A DNA stretch of 64,000 bases from Bacteroidales bacterium UBA4116. GTDB taxonomy: Bacteria; Bacteroidota; Bacteroidia; Bacteroidales; Tannerellaceae. The notes beneath the pieces were generated by a model. That model did not search any database. It was not told the origin of the DNA and saw only the letters and a list, made by a program, of their open reading frames with translations. Where the stretch lies: assembly GCA_002381645.1 (NCBI GenBank), contig DFXE01000017.1, positions 48,748-112,747 of the forward strand. The letters are read 5' to 3'. A program made the translations under genes and the position numbers. Positions 17,353 to 26,407 of the stretch are shown here, one piece after another (position 1 is the stretch's first letter; every line of letters starts with the position of its first letter).

Positions 17353-20300
17353 TTAATCCAGTGTAAAACTCAAGCCGAGGCCTCTAAGTTCATGAAGCAA
17401 TACATTCAGGGATTCGGGGATACCCGGATTAGGCATCGGATCACCTTTTACAATCGCTTCATATGCTTTCGAACGTCCTACAACATCGTCGGACTTAATG
17501 GTCAGGATTTCCTGCAAAATATGAGCAGCACCAAAAGCTTCAAGGGCCCAAACCTCCATCTCTCCAAAACGTTGTCCACCGAACTGTGCTTTACCACCTA
17601 ACGGCTGTTGCGTGATCAATGAATACGGACCTATCGAACGGGCATGCATTTTATCATCAACCATATGGCCTAATTTCAGGAAGTAAGTAACACCCACTGT
17701 TGCCGGTTGGTCAAAGCGTTCTCCTGTTCCACCATCATATAAATATGTTTTACCATAACGGGGAACACCGGCTTTATCTGTCCATTCATTTAAATCATCT
17801 AAAGAAGCACCGTCAAAAATAGGAGTCGCAAATTTGACATTCATTGTTTGACCGGCCCATCCTAAAACAGCTTCAAAGATCTGTCCTAAATTCATACGGG
17901 AAGGTACACCCAACGGATTTAAACAAATATCAACAGGTGTTCCGTCTTCAAGGAACGGCATATCTTCCTGACGAACAATTTTAGATACAATACCTTTATT
18001 TCCATGTCGTCCGGCCATTTTATCTCCAACCTGTATCTTACGTTTCTTGGCAATATATACTTTTGCCATTTGTACAATTCCTGTTGGAAGCTCGTCACCG
18101 ATGGTAAGGTCGAATTTCTTGCGTTTGAGGTCCGCATCCAGTTCCTTATACTTTTTCAGATAATTCAGAATAACTTCTTTAATGAGATCATTCTTCGGAT
18201 TATCAGTAGTCCATTTACTTACCTGAATAGCGCTGTAATCTAAACCTTCAAGGTCCTTACGGGTGAATTTAACACCTTTAGGTACTACTTCTACATTCAT
18301 GTAATCCTTTATTCCCTGAGAAATCTTACCGTTGGTAAGAACCATCAGTTTATCAACCAATACATTTTTCAGGTCAGCCAGTTTCTGTTCATATTCTTCG
18401 TCTAATTTGGGAAGAATAGCTTTGTCGGTCAATCTTGACTTACGTTTTTTAACAGCTTTTGAGAACAAACTGGTATCGATTACAACACCTCTTAATGAAG
18501 GAGTAGCCTTTAAAGATGCATCTTTTACGTCTCCTGCTTTATCTCCAAAAATAGCACGGAGCAATTTTTCTTCCGGAGAAGGGTCAGATTCTCCTTTGGG
18601 GGTAATTTTACCGATCAGGATATCCCCCGGCTCGATACGGGCACCTACACGAACAATACCCCTTTCATCGAGATCTTTCGTCGCCTCTTCGCTGACATTA
18701 GGTATATCCGAAGTCAATTCTTCCATACCGCGTTTGGTTTCACGAACTTCAAGGATGTATTCGTCAACGTGAACAGAAGTAAAGAAGTCTTCACGCACCA
18801 TTCTTTCGTTAAGTACGATCGCATCCTCATAATTATACCCTTTCCAAGGCATATAAGCAACCTTCACGTTCCGCCCTAAAGCTAACTCCCCGTTTTGAGT
18901 AGAATAACCTTCCGTAAGGATCTGGCCAGCTGTTACGCGGTCTCCAAGTTGGATAACCGGACGTAAATCGACAGTCGTACTTTGGTTGGTTTTACGCCAT
19001 TTTGGTATGTAATATGTTTTAACGGCATCTTCGAAGCTCACAAAATCTTCGTTTTCAGTCCGGTCATACTTTATCTTTATACAAGTTGAATCAACAAATA
19101 CAACTTCCCCGTCAAACTCAGCTACGATCTGTGTCCTCGAGTCTTTGGCAACCTGGGCTTCAATACCGGTACCCACAATCGGAGAATCAGGACGTAATAA
19201 AGGAACGGCCTGACGCATCATGTTTGATCCCATCAATGCACGGTTTGCATCATCATGCTCAAGGAAAGGTATTAAAGAAGCAGCGATTGAAGCTATCTGA
19301 GTAGGGGATACATCCATCAAGTCCACTTCGGCAGGTGAAACTAATGGGAAATCAGCTTCCAATCTCGATTTAACCCTTTCACGTATAAATTTCCCTTCAT
19401 CATTTAAAGGAGCATTTCCTTGTGCTATGGTCAATTTTTCTTCTTCTTCAGCAGTATAATACTGCAATCCTTCATCGGAGAAATCCACTTTCCCGTCTTT
19501 CACCCGACGGTAAGGAGTAGCAATAAATCCGAGATCATTAATTTTTGCATATACACAAAGAGAAGAAATCAAACCAATGTTTGGTCCTTCAGGCGTCTCG
19601 ATTGGACAAAGGCGTCCATAGTGCGTATAGTGAACGTCACGAACCTCAAATCCGGCGCGTTCTCTTGATAAACCGCCAGGTCCTAATGCCGACAAACGAC
19701 GTTTATGTGTTATCTCAGCCAACGGGTTGGTTTGATCCATAAACTGAGATAAAGCATTTGTCCCGAAGAAAGAGTTAACAACAGAAGAAATAGTCTTTGC
19801 ATTAATTAAATCTATAGGGGTAAATACCTCATTATCCCGTACATTCATACGTTCACGTACAGTACGTGACATACGTGCAAGCCCAACACCAAATTGGTTA
19901 TACAATTGTTCGCCAACCGTACGTACACGACGGTTACTTAAATGGTCGATATCATCCACAATAGCTTTGGAGTTAATCAACTCGATCAGATATTTGATGA
20001 TCTCAATTATATCTTCTTTAGTCAGAACCTTAACTTCATTACTTGTAGAAAGCCCTAATTTTTTATTTATCCTGTAACGTCCTACTTCACCCAGATCGTA
20101 ACGTTTTTCAGAGAAAAATAAATTGTTAATTACCTCACGCGCACTTGCCTCGTCGGCCGGTTCTGCATTTCTTAATTGTCTGTAAATATACAATACAGCT
20201 TCTTTTTCCGAGTTACTCGGGTCTTTCTGTAATGTATTATATATAATAGCATAATCTGAAAGATTCTGGTCTTCACGATGTAATAATACATTCTGTGTTC

Positions 20301-21165
20301 CGGAATCCAGAATTGCTTCAATATTAGTAGCATCTAAAACTGATTCACGGTCGATTATAACATCGTTACGTTCTATAGACACCACCTCCCCGGTATCTTC
20401 GTCAACGAAATCCTCTACCCACGTTTTCAATACACGGGCAGCTAATTTTCTTCCTATCAGCTTTTTTAAATTGGTTTTTGTAACCTTAACCTCTTCAGCC
20501 AGATTGAATATTTCCAGAATATCCCTGTCACTTTCGAACCCAATAGCTCGTAAAAGAGTAGTTACGGGTAATTTCTTTTTACGGTCGATGTAAGCATACA
20601 TCACATTATTAATGTCTGTAGCAAACTCGATCCATGAACCCTTAAAAGGTATTATACGCGCCGAATAAAGTTTTGTTCCGTTCGCATGTATACTTTGTCC
20701 GAAGAATACGCCGGGTGAACGATGCAATTGGGATACAACAACACGCTCAGCACCGTTGATAACAAATGTCCCTCTTTCTGTCATATAAGGAATTGGGCCA
20801 AGGTATACATCCTGAATAACCGTATCAAAATCTTCATGGTCAGGATCGGTACAATATAATTTTAATTTCGCCTTCAACGGTACACTATATGTTAAGCCGC
20901 GGGCAATACATTCGTCAATTGTATATCGTGGAGGGTCAATATAATAATCTAAAAACTCCAACACAAAATTATTACGGGTATCTGCAATGGGAAAGTTTTC
21001 CGCAAATACCTTATACAATCCTTCCTTTTTTCTTTTTTCGGGAGGTGTGTCAAGTTGAAGAAAGTCTTGGAATGACTTCAATTGTACTTCGAGAAAGTCC
21101 GGATAAGGAAGTGAATTTTTAATCGAAGCGAAATTAACTCTTTGGTTTCCAGTTGTTGAAGACAT
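17353..21165 (-). CDS. rpoB: DNA-directed RNA polymerase subunit beta
   Basis: Second-largest RNA polymerase subunit, 1270 residues. Recognisable segments: the rifampicin-pocket region (FFGTNALSQFMDQTNPLAEITHKRRLSALGPGGLSRERAGFEVRDVHYTHYGRLCPIETPEGPNIGLI in 19500-19800), GDKMAGRHGNKGIVSKI and the C-terminal GGKAQFGGQRFGEMEVWALEAFGAAHILQEILTIKSDD. In the rifampicin pocket the Asp, His, Arg and Ser positions commonly mutated in resistance look wild type. It starts 107 bases after rplL; the gap has an attenuator-like hairpin. Confidence 0.99.
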   Translation of the reverse strand: MSSTTGNQRVNFASIKNSLPYPDFLEVQLKSFQDFLQLDTPPEKRKKEGLYKVFAENFPIADTRNNFVLEFLDYYIDPPRYTIDECIARGLTYSVPLKAKLKLYCTDPDHEDFDTVIQDVYLGPIPYMTERGTFVINGAERVVVSQLHRSPGVFFGQSIHANGTKLYSARIIPFKGSWIEFATDINNVMYAYIDRKKKLPVTTLLRAIGFESDRDILEIFNLAEEVKVTKTNLKKLIGRKLAARVLKTWVEDFVDEDTGEVVSIERNDVIIDRESVLDATNIEAILDSGTQNVLLHREDQNLSDYAIIYNTLQKDPSNSEKEAVLYIYRQLRNAEPADEASAREVINNLFFSEKRYDLGEVGRYRINKKLGLSTSNEVKVLTKEDIIEIIKYLIELINSKAIVDDIDHLSNRRVRTVGEQLYNQFGVGLARMSRTVRERMNVRDNEVFTPIDLINAKTISSVVNSFFGTNALSQFMDQTNPLAEITHKRRLSALGPGGLSRERAGFEVRDVHYTHYGRLCPIETPEGPNIGLISSLCVYAKINDLGFIATPYRRVKDGKVDFSDEGLQYYTAEEEEKLTIAQGNAPLNDEGKFIRERVKSRLEADFPLVSPAEVDLMDVSPTQIASIAASLIPFLEHDDANRALMGSNMMRQAVPLLRPDSPIVGTGIEAQVAKDSRTQIVAEFDGEVVFVDSTCIKIKYDRTENEDFVSFEDAVKTYYIPKWRKTNQSTTVDLRPVIQLGDRVTAGQILTEGYSTQNGELALGRNVKVAYMPWKGYNYEDAIVLNERMVREDFFTSVHVDEYILEVRETKRGMEELTSDIPNVSEEATKDLDERGIVRVGARIEPGDILIGKITPKGESDPSPEEKLLRAIFGDKAGDVKDASLKATPSLRGVVIDTSLFSKAVKKRKSRLTDKAILPKLDEEYEQKLADLKNVLVDKLMVLTNGKISQGIKDYMNVEVVPKGVKFTRKDLEGLDYSAIQVSKWTTDNPKNDLIKEVILNYLKKYKELDADLKRKKFDLTIGDELPTGIVQMAKVYIAKKRKIQVGDKMAGRHGNKGIVSKIVRQEDMPFLEDGTPVDICLNPLGVPSRMNLGQIFEAVLGWAGQTMNVKFATPIFDGASLDDLNEWTDKAGVPRYGKTYLYDGGTGERFDQPATVGVTYFLKLGHMVDDKMHARSIGPYSLITQQPLGGKAQFGGQRFGEMEVWALEAFGAAHILQEILTIKSDDVVGRSKAYEAIVKGDPMPNPGIPESLNVLLHELRGLGLSFTLD

Positions 21166-21205
21166 TTAATAGGAAATTTATTGAACTTATTGAAAATATA
21201 GACAC

Positions 21206-21245
21206 AAAAAGGTTAAGAATCTTTTTTTATCGAAGATTCTTAACC
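21206..21245 (-). terminator. Attenuator-like terminator between rplL and rpoB
   Basis: Perfect 11-bp inverted repeat (21211-21221 and 21235-21245) with a 13-base loop; on the minus strand it is followed by TTTTTGTG. A smaller stem ACCTG/CAGGT (21251-21265) lies just upstream in the transcript. Since rpoB must be expressed, this is probably a partial terminator, as known between rplL and rpoB in E. coli. Confidence 0.75.
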
Positions 21246-21272
21246 AAAACACCTGATTTACAGGTTATAATA

Positions 21273-21650
21273 CTATTTAAGCTCAACTTCAGCTCCTGCT
21301 TCTTCCAAGCTTTTCTTTAATCCTTCTGCATCTGCTTTAGCAATACCTTCTTTAATATTGCTTGGAGCACCGTCAACTAAATCTTTAGCTTCTTTCAAAC
21401 CAAGACCAGTCAATTCTTTTACTAACTTAACGATCGCTAACTTATTAGCACCTGGCGCTTTCAGTACCACATCAAAAGAAGTTTTTTCTTCTACTGCTTC
21501 ACCTCCACCGGCTGCAGCAGGACCTGCAACAGCAACAGCTGCAGCAGCAGGTTCGATACCATATTCTTCTTTAAGAATAGTTGCTAATTCGCTAACTTCT
21601 TTTACGGTCAAGTTTACTAATTGTTCAGCAAAAGCTTTCAAATCTGCCAT
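21273..21650 (-). CDS. rplL: 50S ribosomal protein L7/L12 (bL12)
   Basis: Stalk protein that recruits translational GTPases. 125 residues. The N-terminal dimerisation domain (LVNLTVKEVSELATILKEEYGIE), the alanine/glycine-rich hinge and the C-terminal domain (FDVVLKAPGANKLAIVKLVKELTGLGLKEAKDLVDGAP) are all present. It follows rplJ by 38 bases. Confidence 0.99.
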   Translation of the reverse strand: MADLKAFAEQLVNLTVKEVSELATILKEEYGIEPAAAAVAVAGPAAAGGGEAVEEKTSFDVVLKAPGANKLAIVKLVKELTGLGLKEAKDLVDGAPSNIKEGIAKADAEGLKKSLEEAGAEVELK

Positions 21651-21688
21651 TTTTTTGTATGATTTAAATGATTGTTTTTATTTTAATA

Positions 21689-22225
21689 TTATCTTTCTTC
21701 CAGAGTTTTTAAAACTCCAAGAATGGTTTGTCCTGATGATTGCAAAGAAGAGATAACGTTCTTCGCCGGTGATTGTAATAGTGAAATAACATCCCCGATA
21801 AGTTCGTTCTTGCTCTTGATATTTACTAAAGCTTCAAGATTTTCAGCTCCAATATAAAAACTCTCTTGTACATAAGCAGCTTTCAATTGAGGCTTACCAG
21901 CATCATCTTTTCCTTTTTTATTAGCCTTCGCAAATTCTTTAATCAGGCGCGCCGGTACATTTGCTACGTCAGAAAACATAATAGCAGTATTACCTTTCAA
22001 AGCCACATCTAATTGAGAGAAATCTGTTTCAGTTTTCTCCAGTGCTTTCTTAAGCAAGGTGTTTTTTACCACTACAAGCTTTACCTCCTTCTTAAAACAT
22101 TCTCTTCTTAATGCACTTGTTTTTTCGGCATTAAGAGCTTCGATGTCTGTCAGATAGAAATTAGGATATTCCTGTACAGTTGCAGCAAGTTGTTCTATAA
22201 TCGCACTTTTATCTTCCTTTTTCAT
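21689..22225 (-). CDS. rplJ: 50S ribosomal protein L10 (uL10)
   Basis: Base of the ribosomal stalk, binding L12 dimers through its C-terminal helix. 178 residues; the N-terminal KEDKSAIIEQLAATVQEYPNFYLTDIEALNA and VVKNTLLKKALEKT segments are family-typical. It starts 16 bases after rplA. In many bacteria the L10-L12 complex represses its own leader; no clear L10 leader structure could be confirmed here in the short gap. Confidence 0.98.
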   Translation of the reverse strand: MKKEDKSAIIEQLAATVQEYPNFYLTDIEALNAEKTSALRRECFKKEVKLVVVKNTLLKKALEKTETDFSQLDVALKGNTAIMFSDVANVPARLIKEFAKANKKGKDDAGKPQLKAAYVQESFYIGAENLEALVNIKSKNELIGDVISLLQSPAKNVISSLQSSGQTILGVLKTLEER

Positions 22226-22241
22226 TTTTCAATTGCTTAAA

Positions 22242-22940
22242 TTAATTTTCTTCAACTGATTTAGGGTCTATTTTAATACCCGCACTCATTGTACTTGAAA
22301 GATAAATGCTCTTTATATACGTACCTTTAGCAGCAGATGGTTTCAACTTCAGCAAAGTTGAAATAAATTCCTTTGCATTGTCACGGATCTGATCAGGGGT
22401 AAAAGATACCTTACCGATAGAAGTGTGAACAATCCCGGTTTTATCCACTTTAAAATCGATTTTTCCTTGTTTAACGTCTCTGATAGCCTGTCCTATATCA
22501 TTGGTAACTGTACCACTTTTAGGGTTAGGCATTAAACCACGGGGGCCTAATACTCTACCTAAAGCACCAATTTTACCCATAATAGAAGGCATAGTAATGA
22601 TAACGTCAATATCGGTCCAACCACCTTTAATTTTGTCAATATATTCGTCTAACCCAACATAATCGGCTCCCGCTTCTTTAGCTTCGGCTTCTTTATCGGG
22701 TGTACATAATGCAAGAACCCTAATCTGCTTTCCTGTTCCATGAGGCAAAGACACAACGCCTCTGACCATCTGGTTAGCTTTACGGGGATCAACACCTAAA
22801 CGGACATCTACATCTACTGAAGCGTCGAATTTAGTAGTGGTAATTTCTTTTACCAACTCGGCAGCTTCTTTTAATGTGTATGCTTTCCCAGCTTCAATCT
22901 TGCCCAAAGCCAACTTTTGATTTTTTGTAAGTTTACTCAT
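22242..22940 (-). CDS. rplA: 50S ribosomal protein L1 (uL1)
   Basis: L1-stalk protein involved in E-site tRNA release, and translational autoregulator of rplK-rplA in other bacteria. 232 residues with SVDVDVRLGVDPRKANQMVRG, GAIGALGRVLGPRGLMPNPKSGTVT-like sequence and a conserved C-terminus (KGTYIKSIYLSSTMSAGIKID). It starts 15 bases after rplK, in one operon. Confidence 0.99.
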   Translation of the reverse strand: MSKLTKNQKLALGKIEAGKAYTLKEAAELVKEITTTKFDASVDVDVRLGVDPRKANQMVRGVVSLPHGTGKQIRVLALCTPDKEAEAKEAGADYVGLDEYIDKIKGGWTDIDVIITMPSIMGKIGALGRVLGPRGLMPNPKSGTVTNDIGQAIRDVKQGKIDFKVDKTGIVHTSIGKVSFTPDQIRDNAKEFISTLLKLKPSAAKGTYIKSIYLSSTMSAGIKIDPKSVEEN

Positions 22941-22955
22941 CTCAATTGAAGTTTA

Positions 22956-23399
22956 TTAATTATTAACCGGGAAGTCCCCTTTAACAGTGATACCCATGCT
23001 TCTGGCAGTACCTGCCACCATTTTCATAGCAGATTCTACAGTGAAACAGTTTAAATCCACAAGTTTGTCTTCTGCTATTGTTTTTACCTGATCCCAGGTA
23101 ATTTCCGCAACTTTTTTACGGTTGGGTTCAGCAGATCCTCCCTTTAACTTGGAAGCTTCCAACAACTGGATGGCCACCGGGGGAGTTTTAACAACAAAAT
23201 CAAAAGATTTATCAGCATAGTAAGTTATTACAACAGGTAACACCTTACCAGCTTTGTCCTGGGTCCTGGCATTGAATTGCTTGCAAAACTCCATAATATT
23301 AATCCCTTTAGAACCTAATGCAGGTCCTACCGGTGGAGAAGGGTTTGCTGCTCCTCCTTTGATCTGTAATTTGATTTGTCCAGCAACTTCTTTAGCCAT
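22956..23399 (-). CDS. rplK: 50S ribosomal protein L11 (uL11)
   Basis: Part of the GTPase-associated centre; methylated in many bacteria and needed for the stringent response. 147 residues with IKLQIKGGAANPSPPVGPALGSKGINIMEFCKQFNA and the C-terminal rRNA-binding AGTARSMGITVKG. The gap to nusG is 71 bases, without clear structure. Confidence 0.99.
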   Translation of the reverse strand: MAKEVAGQIKLQIKGGAANPSPPVGPALGSKGINIMEFCKQFNARTQDKAGKVLPVVITYYADKSFDFVVKTPPVAIQLLEASKLKGGSAEPNRKKVAEITWDQVKTIAEDKLVDLNCFTVESAMKMVAGTARSMGITVKGDFPVNN

Positions 23400-23470
23400 T
23401 TTTCTAAAATTTATTGATTATAACATCAAAAATCAGAAAGCCTAATATATTACTTCGTAACAAGTAATAC

Positions 23471-24013
23471 CTATTCTTTCTCTACTTGTAAATATCCCAA
23501 CTCAAGCGGAGTCTTTCTTCCGAAGATTTTAACCATTACTTTCAGTTTCTTTTTCTCCGTGTTGACTTCTTCGATCACACCACTGAAACCATTAAATGGT
23601 CCAAAGATCACTTTCACGTTTTCGCCAACGTAAAACTGGATATCCAGATCATCATGTTGTTCCTGTAATTCGTCAACCGTACCTAAAATACGGCTTACTT
23701 CTACAGGGCGCAAAGGAACCGGATTATCCGAACCGCCAAGAAAACCTATTACATTGGGAATGTTTCTTAACCGATGGGCAACTTCACCAACCAACGCTGC
23801 TTCCACTAACACATAACCGGGTAAATAGGCTCTTTCTTTCACCACCTTTTTCCCGTTACGCATGGTAAAAGTTTTTTCGGTTGGAATTAACACTTGCGAC
23901 ACATAGTCTCCTAAGTCTGTATTTTTCAATTCAGCCTCCAGATATTCTCTCACCTTATTCTCCTTTCCGCTGATAGCGCGAAGGACATAAAACTTTTTAT
24001 CGATGTCAGACAT
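23471..24013 (-). CDS. nusG: Transcription termination/antitermination factor NusG
   Basis: Binds RNA polymerase and couples transcription with translation and Rho. 180 residues: NGN domain (FYVLRAISGKENKVREYLE... PGYVLVEA) and C-terminal KOW domain (GENVKVIFGPFNGFSGVIEEVN). It follows secE by 13 bases, the usual secE-nusG pair. Confidence 0.97.
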   Translation of the reverse strand: MSDIDKKFYVLRAISGKENKVREYLEAELKNTDLGDYVSQVLIPTEKTFTMRNGKKVVKERAYLPGYVLVEAALVGEVAHRLRNIPNVIGFLGGSDNPVPLRPVEVSRILGTVDELQEQHDDLDIQFYVGENVKVIFGPFNGFSGVIEEVNTEKKKLKVMVKIFGRKTPLELGYLQVEKE

Positions 24014-24026
24014 ATCTTAAAACCGA

Positions 24027-24221
24027 TTAGAAAATTCTTTCATAGACAAAGCGCATAATGTTTTCAAAGCCCAAGTCTACTACAAAGATTAATGCTGCAA
24101 TTATAAGGGAAGCAAACATAACAACCACAGCACTGTTGGAAAGTTCTGATCTTGTAGGCCAAGAAACTTTATAAACAAGTTCGTTATAAGATTCCTTAAA
24201 ATATTTAATTATTTTCTTCAT
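24027..24221 (-). CDS. secE: Preprotein translocase subunit SecE
   Basis: Small essential SecYEG subunit with one membrane helix. 64 residues: the amphipathic N-terminal FKESYNELVYKVSWPTRSEL with the conserved WPTR, then a hydrophobic helix (VVVMFASLIIAALIFVVDLGF). Located between tRNA-Trp and nusG, as in related genomes. Confidence 0.97.
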   Translation of the reverse strand: MKKIIKYFKESYNELVYKVSWPTRSELSNSAVVVMFASLIIAALIFVVDLGFENIMRFVYERIF

Positions 24222-24244
24222 CTGAATCTATAGATTTTCTTTTG

Positions 24245-24317
24245 CACGGAAGGAGAGGCTCGAACTCCCGACACCTGGTTTTGGAGACCAGTGCTCTACC
24301 AACTGAGCTACTTCCGT
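24245..24317 (-). tRNA. tRNA-Trp (anticodon CCA)
   Basis: Cloverleaf with acceptor ACGGAAG/CTTCCGT, D arm GCTCAGTTGGTAGAGC, anticodon loop CTCCAAA (CCA) in stem CTGGT/ACCAG, and T arm CGGGAGTTCGAGCCTCTCC-like. Discriminator G. The 3' CCA is not encoded. It lies between tuf and secE, probably cotranscribed. Confidence 0.96.
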
Positions 24318-24320
24318 AGG

Positions 24321-24343
24321 ATAGCCGGATTGAATCCGGCTAT
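24321..24343 (-). promoter_or_regulatory. Hairpin between tuf and tRNA-Trp
   Basis: Perfect 10-bp inverted repeat ATAGCCGGAT/ATCCGGCTAT with a 3-base loop, 12 bases past the tuf stop and 3 bases before the 5' end of tRNA-Trp. With no T tract after it, it is more likely a processing or mRNA 3'-end protecting hairpin than a full terminator. Confidence 0.6.
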
Positions 24344-24355
24344 TTGATTATAGAA

Positions 24356-25543
24356 TTAGTCTAATAATTCTGTGATCTGACCAGCACCTACTGTACGACC
24401 TCCTTCACGGATAGCAAAACGTAAACCTTCGCTACATGCTACCGGGTAGATCAATTCTACAGTAATGGTTACGTTATCGCCAGGCATTACCATTTCAGTT
24501 CCTTCAGGAAGAGTGATTTCACCTGTTACATCCAATGTGCGGATATAGAACTGGGGACGATACTTATTATGGAATGGGGTGTGACGTCCACCTTCTTCTT
24601 TTTTAAGGATATAAACCTCTGCTTTAACTTTAGAATGAGGCTTAACTTTTCCAGGGTGGGTAATTACCATACCACGTTTGATTTCATTCTTATCGATACC
24701 ACGTAATAACAAACCAACGTTATCACCTGCCTGACCTTCGTCAAGAATCTTACGGAACATTTCAACACCAGTAACAACTGATTTTTTGTTTTCTGCTCCT
24801 AAACCGATAATAGATACTTCTTCACCTGTTTTGATGATACCTGTTTCAATACGGCCTGTAGCAACTGTTCCACGACCTGTGATTGAGAATACATCTTCAA
24901 CCGGCATCAGGAATGGTTTGTCAACTTCACGGGGAGGAATCGGAATCCAGGTATCACAAGCATCCATCAATTCCATTATTTTTTCTTCCCACTGGGGATC
25001 GCCGTTAAGACCACCTAAAGCAGAACCACGGATTACCGGAGTGTTATCGCCGTCGAAATTATAGAATGAAAGAAGTTCTCTCATTTCCATCTCAACAAGT
25101 TCCAACATTTCTTCGTCGTCTACCATATCACATTTGTTCATGAAGACAACCAACTTCGGCACGTTTACCTGACGGGCTAAAAGTATGTGTTCACGAGTTT
25201 GAGGCATAGGACCATCAGTTGCAGCAACAACGATGATAGCACCGTCCATTTGAGCAGCACCTGTTACCATGTTCTTAACATAGTCGGCGTGACCCGGACA
25301 GTCAACGTGAGCATAGTGACGATTTGCAGTCTGATACTCAACGTGAGCAGTGTTAATTGTAATACCTCTTTCTTTTTCTTCAGGAGCGTTATCGATAGAA
25401 TCGAATGAACGCAATTCAGAAAGACCTTTCTTTGCCAATACAGTTGTAATAGCAGCTGTCAAAGTTGTTTTACCGTGGTCAACGTGGCCAATCGTACCAA
25501 TGTTAACGTGGGGTTTCGATCTGTCAAAATGTTCTTTTGCCAT
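24356..25543 (-). CDS. tuf: Elongation factor Tu
   Basis: GTPase delivering aminoacyl-tRNA to the ribosome. 395 residues; G1 GHVDHGKTT, G2 region RGITINTAHVEY, G3 DCPGHADY, G4 NKCD, G5 GSAL; domains 2 and 3 complete. It follows four tRNA genes (Thr, Tyr, Gly, Thr) and precedes tRNA-Trp and secE. Confidence 0.99.
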   Translation of the reverse strand: MAKEHFDRSKPHVNIGTIGHVDHGKTTLTAAITTVLAKKGLSELRSFDSIDNAPEEKERGITINTAHVEYQTANRHYAHVDCPGHADYVKNMVTGAAQMDGAIIVVAATDGPMPQTREHILLARQVNVPKLVVFMNKCDMVDDEEMLELVEMEMRELLSFYNFDGDNTPVIRGSALGGLNGDPQWEEKIMELMDACDTWIPIPPREVDKPFLMPVEDVFSITGRGTVATGRIETGIIKTGEEVSIIGLGAENKKSVVTGVEMFRKILDEGQAGDNVGLLLRGIDKNEIKRGMVITHPGKVKPHSKVKAEVYILKKEEGGRHTPFHNKYRPQFYIRTLDVTGEITLPEGTEMVMPGDNVTITVELIYPVACSEGLRFAIREGGRTVGAGQITELLD

Positions 25544-25604
25544 AACTTAATTATTCTTTATTTGATTAATGATCATATACTATGCAATATATTTTAAATC
25601 ATTG

Positions 25605-25676
<72 letters not shown>

Positions 25677-25683
25677 AAACTAG

Positions 25684-25756
25684 AGCGGAAGACGGGGCTC
25701 AAACCCGCGACCCTCAGCTTGGAAGGCTAATGCTCTATCAACTGAGCTACTTCCGC
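25684..25756 (-). tRNA. tRNA-Gly (anticodon TCC)
   Basis: Acceptor GCGGAAG/CTTCCGC, anticodon loop CTTCCAA (TCC) in stem TTAGC/GCTGA, T loop TTTGAGC-like in CGGGG-type stem. Discriminator T. CCA not encoded. Confidence 0.95.
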
Positions 25757-25805
25757 ATCTATAAACTTTTAACAGACTTGATTGTTATAACCGAAGTCTG
25801 CCGTG

Positions 25806-25888
25806 TGGGCAGTGATGGATTCGAACCACCGAAGGCGTAAGCCAGCTGAGTTACAGTCAGCCCCATTTGGCCACTCTGGTAACTGCCC
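25806..25888 (-). tRNA. tRNA-Tyr (anticodon GTA)
   Basis: 83 nt with a long variable arm (class II). Acceptor GGGCAGT/ACTGCCC, anticodon loop with GTA in stem CTGA/TCAG, T arm GGTGG-TTCGAAT-CCATC. Discriminator A; full CCA not encoded. Confidence 0.96.
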
Positions 25889-25934
25889 AGTCCAATACTT
25901 ATTATCGGAAGCCGCATGCTTTCCGTTGATTTTG

Positions 25935-26008
25935 AGCCTCTTGTCGGATTCGAACCAACGACCCCGAGATTACAAATCACGTGCTCTGGCCAACTGAGCT
26001 AAAGAGGC
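25935..26008 (-). tRNA. tRNA-Thr (anticodon TGT)
   Basis: Acceptor GCCTCTT/AAGAGGC, anticodon loop TTTGTAA (TGT), T arm GTTGG-TTCGAAT-CCGAC. The anticodon stem CGTGA/TCTCG contains one T-T mismatch. Discriminator T; CCA not encoded. First tRNA of the tuf unit. Confidence 0.94.
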
Positions 26009-26029
26009 AAACACATTCTATAAAAGAAC

Positions 26030-26067
26030 AACCGCTTCGTCACAAGGGCGAAACGGCTGCAAATTTA
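26030..26067 (-). promoter_or_regulatory. Promoter and leader hairpin of the tRNA-tuf unit
   Basis: Minus-strand TAAATTTG at 26060-26067 matches TAnnTTTG and lies about 50 bases before the first tRNA. Just after it the transcript would fold a stem from CCGtTTCG and CGAAgCGG (26030-26055). No perfect -33 box was seen. Confidence 0.45.
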
Positions 26068-26107
26068 GCTATAATTTCTTAGATACCAAGAAATATTGTT
26101 GTTTTTT

Positions 26108-26407
26108 TTATTTAGCCTTAATTTTTTCTTTCGTTTTAGCCAACTGCTTTTCTAACGCCTTGATACATTCATCTATTGCCTCTTCAAAAGTATCACTTTC
26201 TTTTTCGGCAAAACATTCACCGTGCCTTATATTTAGCAAAATTCCTGCTTTCTTGTTTTTTGCAGACTCGGGTTTTATAACCTTTAAGTTTATTTCAGCT
26301 GAAATAATGTCATCGTAAAACTTCTGTAACTTTGGCACCTTTTTCTGAATAAACGCCTCTAATTGTTCAGAAGCATCGAAATTAATAGCTTGAACTCTAA
26401 TTTCCAT
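26108..26407 (-). CDS. hpf: Ribosome hibernation-promoting factor (HPF/RaiA family, short form)
   Basis: Binds between the ribosomal subunits in stationary phase and blocks translation. 99 residues (MEIRVQAINFDASEQLEAFIQKKVPKLQKFYDDIISAEINLKVI ... AKEKIKAK), the short form without the long C-terminal dimerisation domain. The start at 26407 was chosen because it matches the family N-terminus (the open frame runs 12 codons further) and because a full AAGGAGG precedes it by 5 bases, within the end of xerC. The first 11 bases overlap xerC, so translation is probably coupled. Part of the rpsU-xerC-hpf unit. Confidence 0.95.
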   Translation of the reverse strand: MEIRVQAINFDASEQLEAFIQKKVPKLQKFYDDIISAEINLKVIKPESAKNKKAGILLNIRHGECFAEKESDTFEEAIDECIKALEKQLAKTKEKIKAK

